NCBI GenBank assembly: GCA_017452335.1
Contig: JAFTMP010000168.1
Coordinates: 1-16,064 of the forward strand
Length of the DNA stretch: 16,064 bases
Origin: Clostridia bacterium
Lineage (GTDB): Bacteria; Bacillota; Clostridia; Oscillospirales; CAG-272
Reading direction: 5' to 3'
Shown: in pieces, positions 1 through 6,810 of the stretch
Layout: each line of letters opens with the position of its first letter
Numbering within the stretch: position 1 is the stretch's first letter
Notes under the pieces: model-generated
Databases searched by the model: none
Told to the model about the DNA's origin: nothing
The model's input: only the letters and a program-made list of their open reading frames with translations
Made by a program: the position numbers and the translations under genes

Positions 1-19
1 AGGACAGAGAGCGTTTGTA

Positions 20-1444
20 TTACGAATAAAGGTATTCCTCGGGCAAAAATTGCTCGTCAATGGTGTCATATAGATACACGTACAGCTTTTCAAGAGTCAT
101 GGTGTTCTTTTTGGTGGAGCTTTTGGGGTAATTTCCAATGCCGTGAGAAGCGCAAAGGGCTTCGGTCATGTCCTTTAAATAATAAATTTTGCTTTCTCTG
201 TAGCGCATATTATAGTAAAAGACCGTGGGGGTAAAGAGAGGATCCTCTAACTTTACACTGCCGTCATCATACTTATCAAGGCGGAAGGAAAGAAGCCCCG
301 CCAGCATGTTGTGGTCGTTTGCCATGTTGGAGATCAGTGTTGCCAGCGAATAGGCACACAGCACCTTGCCGCCCTTACCGTCATCAATATACTCGATAGG
401 CTGCAGGCAATGGGAATGGTGACCGATGATCACGCCCGCACCGTTTTCCGCCAGAAGCTTTGCCACTCTTCTTTGCTCGGCGCTGGGCTCAAACTTGTTT
501 TCCTCTCCCCAGTGGATATACACCACCGTGAAGTCTGCCGCGGCATTTGCCCTTTGCAGATCGGTGATCATCTGTGCATCGTCAATATAAGGCACCAAAA
601 ACCGAAAGCCCGTTTCCTTGGCGGCGGTTTCGGCGGGAACATTGGTATCGTAGGTATAACCCAGATACGCCACCTTGATGCCGTTTGTTTCCTTTACGGG
701 GATGTTTGCCCGATCCGCCTCATCATAGTAGCCGCCTATGCGCAAAAGCTCGGTGTTTTTCAAAAGATAGTCCATAGACCACTGAAAGCCTGCCGCACCC
801 ATATCAAGGGCATGGTTGTTTGCCATATCAATGCCGTCAAAGCCGATGCGCGTCAGCGTGGAAAGCATGTCCGAGGGGGTGACGAAGGCAAAGGCGCGGG
901 TGTTTGAAAAGAATTTGTCCACCTTGTTGCCTAAATACTTTTTGTTTAAAATAATGGATTCCTGATTGATCACAGAAAAATCCGCCGCCGCAACCTGCTC
1001 TGCAATATGCTCGTAAATGAAATCAAAATAGAAATCCTCGCTCTGCCCTGCCCGCGCATGCTCCTGCCCGTCGGTAAGAAGTCCCGCGTGAAGCAGGTTA
1101 TCCCCTGCAGATAACAGCGTCATAGACGCGATCACCTGCGGTTCGGGGGTGGGTGTTGGGGTAGGGGTGGGTGTCGGTGTGGGTGAGAGCGTTGACGGCT
1201 CATCGGGCGCTGACACCGACAAGGACGGTTCGTTCGTTGAGGGACTTACCGCGCTTGAAGAGCTGTTTTTTAAAGTACCCTCCCCAAACTCGGGGGTGCT
1301 TGGCTGTAACGAGGGCACGGTGCTTTTCCCGTCACTCTCGGGTTGCGTATTGACCGACAGCTTCACACTGCTGCAGGAGCAAAGCAGGGAAAATGCCAAG
1401 ATCAAGGCAGTCAATGCCCAAAATTTTGCGGTCAATCTTTTCAT
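20..1444 (-). CDS. CapA-family (PGA_cap) surface lipoprotein
   Basis: This 474-residue protein is predicted to be exported and anchored as a lipoprotein. A hydrophobic stretch at residues 8-22 is followed by a Leu-Cys-Ser-Cys lipobox, with Cys24 as the modified residue. Residues 25-86 are Ser/Pro-rich, and a (Pro-Thr) run at 88-100 forms a spacer. The PGA_cap domain spans about 107-385 and has the family signatures: AGDNLLH at 114-119, NQE at 160-162, NNHALD near 209-214, HWGEE at 311-315 and GHHSH at 341-345. These belong to a calcineurin-like metallophosphatase fold. Family members include CapA/PgsA of poly-gamma-glutamate synthesis, but no capB or capC is nearby, so a capsule role is not supported here and the substrate is unknown. 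A ribosome binding site (AGAAAGGA) sits about 10 bases before the ATG. It is last in a same-strand run after spoIIR but has its own promoter. Confidence 0.88.
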   Translation of the reverse strand: MKRLTAKFWALTALILAFSLLCSCSSVKLSVNTQPESDGKSTVPSLQPSTPEFGEGTLKNSSSSAVSPSTNEPSLSVSAPDEPSTLSPTPTPTPTPTPTPEPQVIASMTLLSAGDNLLHAGLLTDGQEHARAGQSEDFYFDFIYEHIAEQVAAADFSVINQESIILNKKYLGNKVDKFFSNTRAFAFVTPSDMLSTLTRIGFDGIDMANNHALDMGAAGFQWSMDYLLKNTELLRIGGYYDEADRANIPVKETNGIKVAYLGYTYDTNVPAETAAKETGFRFLVPYIDDAQMITDLQRANAAADFTVVYIHWGEENKFEPSAEQRRVAKLLAENGAGVIIGHHSHCLQPIEYIDDGKGGKVLCAYSLATLISNMANDHNMLAGLLSFRLDKYDDGSVKLEDPLFTPTVFYYNMRYRESKIYYLKDMTEALCASHGIGNYPKSSTKKNTMTLEKLYVYLYDTIDEQFLPEEYLYS

Positions 1445-1497
1445 AAAGATCAGATCCTTTCTGTTTCGGCGCGGTGTTTTGCCGCTGTACGAAAAGG

Positions 1498-1526
1498 ATT
1501 ATACCGCAGTTTTCCCGTCTTTACAA
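1498..1526 (-). promoter_or_regulatory. sigma-A promoter of the CapA-family gene
   Basis: On the minus strand a TTGTAA -35 box (1521-1526) lies 17 bases from a perfect TATAAT -10 box (1498-1503). The predicted start of transcription is near 1491, giving a leader of roughly 47 bases. The -35 box lies inside an inverted repeat at 1518-1542. Confidence 0.72.
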
Positions 1527-1542
1527 GTATATTTTGTAAAGA
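1518..1542. promoter_or_regulatory. inverted repeat overlapping a -35 box, candidate operator
   Basis: TCTTTACAA (1518-1526) and TTGTAAAGA (1534-1542) are perfect 9-base inverted arms separated by 7 bases. The left arm covers the -35 box of the CapA-gene promoter. A dimeric regulator bound here would block the promoter. The regulator cannot be named from the sequence. A role as a terminator of spoIIR is less likely, because no U-run follows the stem on the minus strand. Confidence 0.45.
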
Positions 1543-1573
1543 TTGTAAGAAAACACCCCTTTTTTATGATTTT

Positions 1574-2179
1574 TTATGAAAAAAGGTCCTTCAAATACGC
1601 CCCCAGTTCCAAAATAGCAAAGCGCAGCTTGTATCCCCCGTTCTTTTGGGTAAGCAACGCCTGCTCCTCATTGCTATAGCCCTCTAAGTGCTCATTTGCT
1701 AAAGACGCATTCAAGCATAGCGGCGGATACACCACGCACCACCAATTCTGTCCTTGCCCGCTTCCGATAAACACCCGCAGGGAGGTGTAGCATCCTGCAG
1801 GAAAGGAAAAGGCTTCGTACACTCTTCTGGGGTAGTCCTCTTTTTCGAGCGTGATCCTCACAGGCAGCGCACAGCCCTCTTTTAAAAGCGTCTGCTTTGC
1901 CAGCTCCTCCATTTGGGGAATTCGGTCAATGATCCGTTCTTCCGCGTGGGCGCGGTCACTACATTCAGTGAGCTCACTTTCCAAATAGACGATCAGCGCA
2001 TCTCTCACCTTGAGCTTCAGCGCCTGTGCCGCAGGCTCATCGGAGTCTGCCAGCACGTGCAGGCGCACCGTTTTGTCATAAATGCCCCCGTAGGTCTGCG
2101 CCGTTGCGGCAAGGGTCAAAACTGCTGTAAGAAGCAGGGCGGTCAGCGCCAATAAAAAGCCTTTTCCTATTCTTTTCAT
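1574..2179 (-). CDS. spoIIR: stage II sporulation protein R (SpoIIR)
   Basis: SpoIIR is made in the forespore and secreted across the septum, where it triggers SpoIIGA to process pro-sigma-E in the mother cell. This copy has 201 residues, close to the usual size of about 220. An N-terminal signal or anchor segment covers residues 8-27. It carries the family block RLHVLADSDEPAAQALKLKV (39-58, continuing with RDA) and the conserved GQGQNWWCVVYPPLC (141-155). AAGGAG lies 9 bases before the ATG, inside the loop of a predicted leader hairpin. The gene follows the nucleotidyltransferase gene by 61 bases on the same strand and may be co-transcribed with it. In Bacillus subtilis spoIIR is sigma-F dependent, but I could not find a convincing sigma-F promoter in the 61-base gap. 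The presence of this gene is the best evidence that the organism forms spores. Confidence 0.93.
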   Translation of the reverse strand: MKRIGKGFLLALTALLLTAVLTLAATAQTYGGIYDKTVRLHVLADSDEPAAQALKLKVRDALIVYLESELTECSDRAHAEERIIDRIPQMEELAKQTLLKEGCALPVRITLEKEDYPRRVYEAFSFPAGCYTSLRVFIGSGQGQNWWCVVYPPLCLNASLANEHLEGYSNEEQALLTQKNGGYKLRFAILELGAYLKDLFS

Positions 2180-2222
2180 ATCCTCGGTCTCCTTGTCTTG
2201 AATGTTTTTCTATCCCGAGGAT
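2180..2222 (-). promoter_or_regulatory. leader hairpin holding the spoIIR ribosome binding site
   Basis: In the spoIIR mRNA an 8-base-pair perfect stem forms between AUCCUCGG (2222-2215) and CCGAGGAU (2187-2180). The AAGGAG ribosome binding site lies in the 27-base loop. The 3' arm of the stem directly touches the AUG. Such a stem would place paired bases between the ribosome binding site and the start codon. A regulatory role is inference. Confidence 0.4.
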
Positions 2223-2240
2223 CGCCTGTATTTTGGGAAA

Positions 2241-4409
2241 TTATTCACGAACCTGTGATTTTTTTGAAAGCAGGTCCTTTCGCCAGTGGCGAAGCAGCTC
2301 TTCGGCATCCTGCTCCCTTGCCGCCTCTGCCATCAGACTTAACCCCCTGCCCCCTTTGGCACGAATGCGCAAATAACCGTTTTGCACCGCCACCAGCACC
2401 CCTTCGCCCCCGGGCTCGCCGTGACTGGCCAAGAGCAGTGCCAGCTTTTCCTCCTTTTCGCAGTCCATCCCCTGCTCCGACACGGAAAAGGGTGGCAATA
2501 ACCGCTCAAGATCGGCGCAGTTTAATCCTCTGCTTGCCATGAGCGACAGTGCCCGCACTGCGGAAAAACAGCCGTCGTGCACATAGCGAAGCTGTGCACC
2601 CTGCCATCTTGTCTCGCCGTCCTCCGATGCCCCGGGGCAGAGCGCATAGCCCTTGGGATGGCTTCCATAGCGTTTTGCCATATCAAAAAGCACTTTTGGC
2701 GCCCGGTGGGGCAGTGCGTGAACAGGCTGTCCGCTTCGCAAATCTGCCCCCAAATGCAGAGCGCACAAGTGCCAAAAATCAAGGCGATGTGCTCCTTCTT
2801 GCAGTGCCGCCCGTCTGCCGTCGGGAGAAAGGGTGAGTATCAGGCGGGCATCGCCCTCCTTGACCACCCGCGCCCCGTACTGCTCAAGCCCCTTTTTCAA
2901 AAAGTCTGCCGCAGGCGTGCCCGTTGCCATGCCCACCGTCAACCCGATAAGGGAGACCCCGTGAAACAGTATTTCCTCGTACTGCATGCGGCTTCTTGAA
3001 GCAAATCGCAGCGGCGCGCACACCCTTCCGCAGAGTACCGAATTGCCAAAGGCATCACGCACCCTGCGAATTAACTCCGCCCCTGCCGCAAGACCCGTGC
3101 GATCCAAAAAATACAGTCGGAGCCCGCCTGTTTTTTGCACAGTGACAAGGATCGTTACAAAATACCCGCCCTGCAAAGCACAGGCGCTTGCCATGGTGTA
3201 AAAGCCTGTTCCCAGATCCACAGGCGCATAGCCCGCAAGCCCTGCGCCTCTTAACAGCGCCTCCTTATAGGAGGTGCAGGACGGTGTTTCATCTGCCATC
3301 ACAGCAAGCCCCCGCTGTTTGGCAAGAAGCCCCAGGGTATATCCAAGACGGATAAAAAACTCTTCACTCTCCTGCCCCTCTTGGATGCACAGCTCGTTTT
3401 CCTCAAAAAGACCTGTCAAGCGGGGCGTCACCCTTTGCGAAGCGCGCACAGAGGTGAGCACGCTGCCGCAGGAGAGCACCGTTCCTTCCCTTAGATGGCA
3501 CCCATCCTCCAGCACACAGCCATGCCCCAGCACACAGCCCTGCTCCAAAACGCAGTTTTTCCCAACGATGCAGTTTTTGCCAACGATGCTCCCTTTAAGC
3601 ACACTCCCCTCCCCGATCACACTGCCTTCCAGCACCAAGGAGCGCTCCAAGAGCGCATTGCCTATGGTGCACCCCTGCTCCACCACGGTCTTGCCGCCGT
3701 TTTCCCTTAAATTGCAGTGTAAATAGGTGGCAAGATCACCGATATCGCACCATGGGCGCTGATCCCTGTAGCCATACAGCTTTTTGCCAGACTGCAAAAG
3801 CAGAGGAAACAGGTCCTTTCCGAAATCAAAGGGGCGATCGGCAGGGATCAGATCAAGGACCTCGCGCTCCATCAAATAGATCCCGGTGTTGGCAAGATCG
3901 GTAAAGACCGTGGACCAGGAGGGCTTTTCCGTAAAGGATAAGATCGCCCCCTCGGGATCGGTACGCACCAAGCCGTATTCCACAGGGTCGCTTACCTGCG
4001 TGAGCAGCAAGGTGGCAACGCCCCCCTTTTCAAGGTGGGCGCGTGCCATACCCCGATAGTCCCGTCCTCCCCAGGCATCGGCACAGATCACAAAAAACCG
4101 CTCCCCCACCAGATCCTTTGCGCAGAGCACACAGCCGGCACTGCCCATAGGGCGCTTTTCCTTGATGTAGCAAAGCTCCATGCGCCCAAAGGATGCACCG
4201 AACAGCTCTTCGATCATCTCGCCCTTATAGCCTGTCAGAAGCACACTGCGCCGCACCCCTTGCTCTTCCAAATTTTTCAAGATCTCCTGCAGCACACACC
4301 GTCCGTTGATCCTCAAAAGGGGTTTTGGCAGCTCGTCACTGAGAGGACTGAGCCGCCGCCCCCTGCCTCCTGCCAAAATCAGCGCCGTCGGTAGTTCATG
4401 AGTTTCCAC
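2241..4409 (-). CDS. sugar nucleotidyltransferase / LbetaH / degenerate phosphomannomutase-like fusion
   Basis: The protein has three parts. Residues 7-235 are a sugar-1-phosphate nucleotidyltransferase (Rossmann-type) with the AGGRGRRLSPLS loop near 13-24, PKPLL, an Asp near 111 and EKP at 161-163. Residues 240-320 are left-handed beta-helix hexapeptide repeats. Residues 335-722 resemble the alpha-D-phosphohexomutase family, as in GDP-mannose pyrophosphorylase/phosphomannomutase fusions. The N-terminal part should activate a hexose-1-phosphate with an NTP. The mutase part lacks the catalytic serine loop and other active-site loops. Start choice: GTG at 4409 lies 7 bases after AAGGAG. The in-frame ATG at 4415 is only one base from that site, and an upstream GTG at 4439 precedes it. 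Sugar and nucleotide specificity cannot be read from the sequence. It lies upstream of spoIIR, which hints at an envelope or spore polysaccharide role. Confidence 0.82.
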   Translation of the reverse strand: METHELPTALILAGGRGRRLSPLSDELPKPLLRINGRCVLQEILKNLEEQGVRRSVLLTGYKGEMIEELFGASFGRMELCYIKEKRPMGSAGCVLCAKDLVGERFFVICADAWGGRDYRGMARAHLEKGGVATLLLTQVSDPVEYGLVRTDPEGAILSFTEKPSWSTVFTDLANTGIYLMEREVLDLIPADRPFDFGKDLFPLLLQSGKKLYGYRDQRPWCDIGDLATYLHCNLRENGGKTVVEQGCTIGNALLERSLVLEGSVIGEGSVLKGSIVGKNCIVGKNCVLEQGCVLGHGCVLEDGCHLREGTVLSCGSVLTSVRASQRVTPRLTGLFEENELCIQEGQESEEFFIRLGYTLGLLAKQRGLAVMADETPSCTSYKEALLRGAGLAGYAPVDLGTGFYTMASACALQGGYFVTILVTVQKTGGLRLYFLDRTGLAAGAELIRRVRDAFGNSVLCGRVCAPLRFASRSRMQYEEILFHGVSLIGLTVGMATGTPAADFLKKGLEQYGARVVKEGDARLILTLSPDGRRAALQEGAHRLDFWHLCALHLGADLRSGQPVHALPHRAPKVLFDMAKRYGSHPKGYALCPGASEDGETRWQGAQLRYVHDGCFSAVRALSLMASRGLNCADLERLLPPFSVSEQGMDCEKEEKLALLLASHGEPGGEGVLVAVQNGYLRIRAKGGRGLSLMAEAAREQDAEELLRHWRKDLLSKKSQVRE

Positions 4410-4562
4410 ATTCATTCTCCTTTTTATTGCATTGGGCACTTGCCCCTTCTTATTTTGAGCGCTTCATCGGTATTTATCCCATCAAAATTGAATATTTTCC
4501 CAAGGGAAGGCAACACTCATGAGGGTCTTGACCAAAGCAATCTGTTTTTTGAAGGAGAAATC
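4410..4562. other. divergent intergenic region between two GTG-started genes
   Basis: About 150 bases separate the divergent starts. I see no clear sigma-A promoter on either strand, although both genes need one here. A short GGGC/GCCC hairpin (4434-4445) lies in the minus-strand leader. Weak sporulation-type boxes cannot be excluded. Confidence 0.35.
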
Positions 4563-4886
4563 GTGGAAAACAATTCTAAAAATCTAAAGGAACGCAAAAC
4601 GCTTATTTTACAAATTCAAAACAATCCCTATTTTGAGGAAGCGCATCTAATCTTCAAAAACGACCGTCCCACAAGCAAAGACAGCGATATGGTAAAGGAA
4701 GCCAATCGAATCGTGGCGCAATACGCACAGGCAGGAACGCTCCCCCGCGCGCGCAAGGAAAAGCGTACCCGCTCCCCGCTTTTTTATTTCATTGCCGGAA
4801 TGCTTTGCGCACTGCTCTTTTTTGCGCTGAGTCTGCTCTGTTTTTTCTTGATTGGCAGTTACGGACACAAATTTTTCACAAACTGA
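4563..4886 (+). CDS. small single-pass membrane protein of unknown function
   Basis: I do not recognise this 107-residue protein. The open frame extends further upstream to 4398, but the start chosen is GTG at 4563, because GGAG (4554-4557) lies 5 bases before it. The upstream extension would overlap the divergent gene. Residues 1-72 are charged and helical in character (LKERKTLILQIQNNPYFEEA near 8-27), with a basic cluster RARKEKRTR at 62-70. One hydrophobic segment follows at about 73-97, with a short tail. This suggests a tail-anchored protein with most of its mass in the cytoplasm (positive-inside rule). It precedes RNase J by 205 bases with a separate promoter between them, so it is probably its own transcript. 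Confidence 0.68.
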   Translation: MENNSKNLKERKTLILQIQNNPYFEEAHLIFKNDRPTSKDSDMVKEANRIVAQYAQAGTLPRARKEKRTRSPLFYFIAGMLCALLFFALSLLCFFLIGSYGHKFFTN

Positions 4887-4889
4887 ATC

Positions 4890-4918
4890 TTGCATATTTG
4901 CGAATAATGTGCTATACT
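4890..4918 (+). promoter_or_regulatory. sigma-A promoter of the RNase J operon
   Basis: TTGCAT (4890-4895) and TATACT (4913-4918) are separated by exactly 17 bases. Transcription should begin near 4925, leaving a leader of about 165 bases before the RNase J start. The -35 box begins just after the stop codon of the preceding small gene. Confidence 0.75.
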
Positions 4919-4924
4919 GTAAGG

Positions 4925-5091
4925 GATTATTGAGTTCGTGATATACAAATGAGTCTCTTTTTGCACAGGGCGTAGGTGCAAGTAAACAAAGGGGCTCCAT
5001 AGCGTCTATCAAGCCGTCGCGGCGTCCCCTCGGGCGCGCGTTGCAATATGAAGAGAGAAATTAGAACTGATTGATGAAAGAGAGGTACAGT
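4925..5091 (+). promoter_or_regulatory. structured 5' leader of RNase J, unidentified
   Basis: The leader has nested long-range complementarities. AGTTC (4933-4937) pairs with GAACT (5064-5068), TCTCTT (4954-4959) with AAGAGA (5051-5056), and TTGCA (4961-4965) with TGCAA (5042-5046). Inside are AGGGG (4990-4994) with CCCCT (5026-5030), and a GCCG/CGGC hairpin (5013-5023). An alternative local hairpin pairs TTGCAC (4961-4966) with GTGCAA (4976-4981) and excludes the long-range TTGCA pairing. I do not recognise a known riboswitch class. Autoregulation by RNase J is one possible role, as known for RNase E leaders. Confidence 0.42.
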
Positions 5092-6780
5092 ATGGCAAAA
5101 AAATCAAAAGCATCCCTTAAAAATGAAAAGTGTAAAGTCATCATGCTGGGAGGACTTGCGGAAATCGGCAAGAACCTGGCTGTTATTGAATATGAAGATG
5201 AAATGATCGTGGTAGACTGCGGCATCGGGTTTCCCGATGACGATATGCCGGGCGTTGACCTGGTGATCCCCGATTTTACCTATTTAAAGGAAAATGCGTC
5301 CAAGTTAAAGGGCGTATTCATCACCCACGGGCACGAGGACCACATCGGTGCGGTGCCTTATCTGTTAAAGCTCATCGACACCCCCGTTTTTGCCACCAAG
5401 CTGGCAATCGGTATTTTGAAAAACAAGCTGCGGGATCATACGTTGGATTATGAACCGGAGTTGGTATCGGTGGAGGCGGGCGATTCGGTAAAGGTGGGGC
5501 ATTTCTCGGTGGAATACATCCGCGTCAACCACTCCATTGCAGATGCCTGCTGTCTGGCGATCCGCACCCCTGCAGGAACGATCCTGCACACCGGTGACTT
5601 CAAGCTGGACACCACCCCCATTGACGGCGAGATCATGGATCTCAACCGTTTAGCGCAGATCGGCAATGAGGGCGTGTTGCTGCTTATGTGCGAATCCACC
5701 AATGTGGAGCGCCCCGGATATACCCCCTCTGAAAAGACGGTGGGCAAGGCACTTGACAATATTTTCAGAAGCAACCCCGACAAGCGTTTGATCTTCTCCA
5801 CCTTCTCCTCAAACGTCCACCGCGTACAGCAGATCATCGACCACAGCGTACGCTACGGCAGAAAAGTGGCAATTACCGGGCGCAGTATGCTCAACATCGT
5901 GTCCGCCGCCGTGGAGCTGGGGTACATGCAGTTCCCCGAAAAAACGCTGATCGACATTGCGGAGATCAAAAAATATACCCCCGAGCAGTTGACCATTCTT
6001 TCCACAGGCTCCCAGGGTGAGCCCATGTCGGCACTGCACAGAATGGCATTCGGTGAGCACGACCGGGTACAGCTTGGTCCCAAGGATCTGGTGATCATCT
6101 CTGCCCATCCCATTCCCGGAAATGAAAAGCTGGTGGATAAGGTCATTAACGAGCTGTACCGCAGAGGCATTTCGGTACACAGAGATTCCACCACCGACGT
6201 GCACGTTTCGGGTCACGCCTGCCGCGAGGAGATCAAGCTGATGCACTCGCTGATCCGTCCCGAGTACTTCATGCCCATTCACGGCGAATTCAAGCATCTT
6301 TACGAGCACAAAAATCTGGCAGTGGAAATGGGCATGTCCCCCGACAGAGTATTCGTTTCGGAGATCGGCAAGGTGTTGGAGATCAGTGCGGCAGATGCCT
6401 GCTTTAACGGCACGGTGCCCGCAGGAAGAACGCTGATTGACGGAAGCGGCATCGGAGACGTGGGCAACATCGTACTGCGTGACCGTAAACATCTGTCCGA
6501 GGATGGACTCATCGTGGTGGTAGCCGTGGTCAACGACTACGATATGACCCTTGCTTCCGGTCCCGACATCATTTCCAGAGGCTTCGTGTACGTAAAGGAA
6601 TCGGAAGAATTGATGGCAGAATTAAAGAGTGCCGCTTACGAATCTATTTCCGACAGCTTAGGGCTGGGGCTTCGCGATTGGACGCAGATCAAAAACCGCC
6701 TCAAGGACGATCTGTCCAAGGAAATTTACCGCTTAACCAGAAGAAGACCCATGGTTTTGCCGGTCATTATGAATGTGTAA
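5092..6780 (+). CDS. rnj: ribonuclease J
   Basis: RNase J is a 5'-to-3' exoribonuclease with endonuclease activity, central to mRNA turnover and rRNA maturation in Bacillota. The 562-residue length matches the family (about 555). The metallo-beta-lactamase core begins near residue 15. It shows the zinc motif HGHEDHIG (79-86), a further ligand region HTGDFKLD, the beta-CASP segment with the STFSSNVHR block, SAHPIPGNE, DVHVSGHACREE and IHGEFKHL. A C-terminal domain follows. The start is ATG 5092, with AGAGAGG six bases upstream, rather than the earlier TTG/ATG codons at 5071-5076, which lack a site. It is the first gene of a tight operon with the foldase-like gene (30 bases) and the amidase (10 bases). 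Whether a second RNase J paralogue exists cannot be seen here. Confidence 0.95.
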   Translation: MAKKSKASLKNEKCKVIMLGGLAEIGKNLAVIEYEDEMIVVDCGIGFPDDDMPGVDLVIPDFTYLKENASKLKGVFITHGHEDHIGAVPYLLKLIDTPVFATKLAIGILKNKLRDHTLDYEPELVSVEAGDSVKVGHFSVEYIRVNHSIADACCLAIRTPAGTILHTGDFKLDTTPIDGEIMDLNRLAQIGNEGVLLLMCESTNVERPGYTPSEKTVGKALDNIFRSNPDKRLIFSTFSSNVHRVQQIIDHSVRYGRKVAITGRSMLNIVSAAVELGYMQFPEKTLIDIAEIKKYTPEQLTILSTGSQGEPMSALHRMAFGEHDRVQLGPKDLVIISAHPIPGNEKLVDKVINELYRRGISVHRDSTTDVHVSGHACREEIKLMHSLIRPEYFMPIHGEFKHLYEHKNLAVEMGMSPDRVFVSEIGKVLEISAADACFNGTVPAGRTLIDGSGIGDVGNIVLRDRKHLSEDGLIVVVAVVNDYDMTLASGPDIISRGFVYVKESEELMAELKSAAYESISDSLGLGLRDWTQIKNRLKDDLSKEIYRLTRRRPMVLPVIMNV

Positions 6781-6810
6781 CGCATCCGAAAAAGAGAAAG
6801 GATCTCCCTC

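Noticed and set aside
311..907. Plus-strand open frame of 198 codons opposite the CapA-like gene
   Set aside because: It lies wholly within a well-supported gene on the other strand and its product has no recognisable motif or good ribosome binding site.
2180..2240. Sigma-F promoter for spoIIR
   Set aside because: GGATAGAAA is a loose match to a -10 box, but no -35 box at suitable spacing was seen. The gene may be driven from further upstream.
4398..4562. Upstream extension of the small membrane protein gene to an earlier start
   Set aside because: The extension overlaps the divergent gene and lacks a ribosome binding site, whereas the GTG at 4563 has one at good spacing.
4890..5091. 6S RNA or other known housekeeping RNA in the RNase J leader
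   Set aside because: The long-range stem resembles the 6S style in outline only. No defining sequence was recognised, and the segment runs directly into the RNase J start.
5809..6492. Minus-strand open frame of 227 codons within RNase J
   Set aside because: It is antisense to conserved RNase J motifs. The His-rich product is what the reverse of this coding sequence gives.
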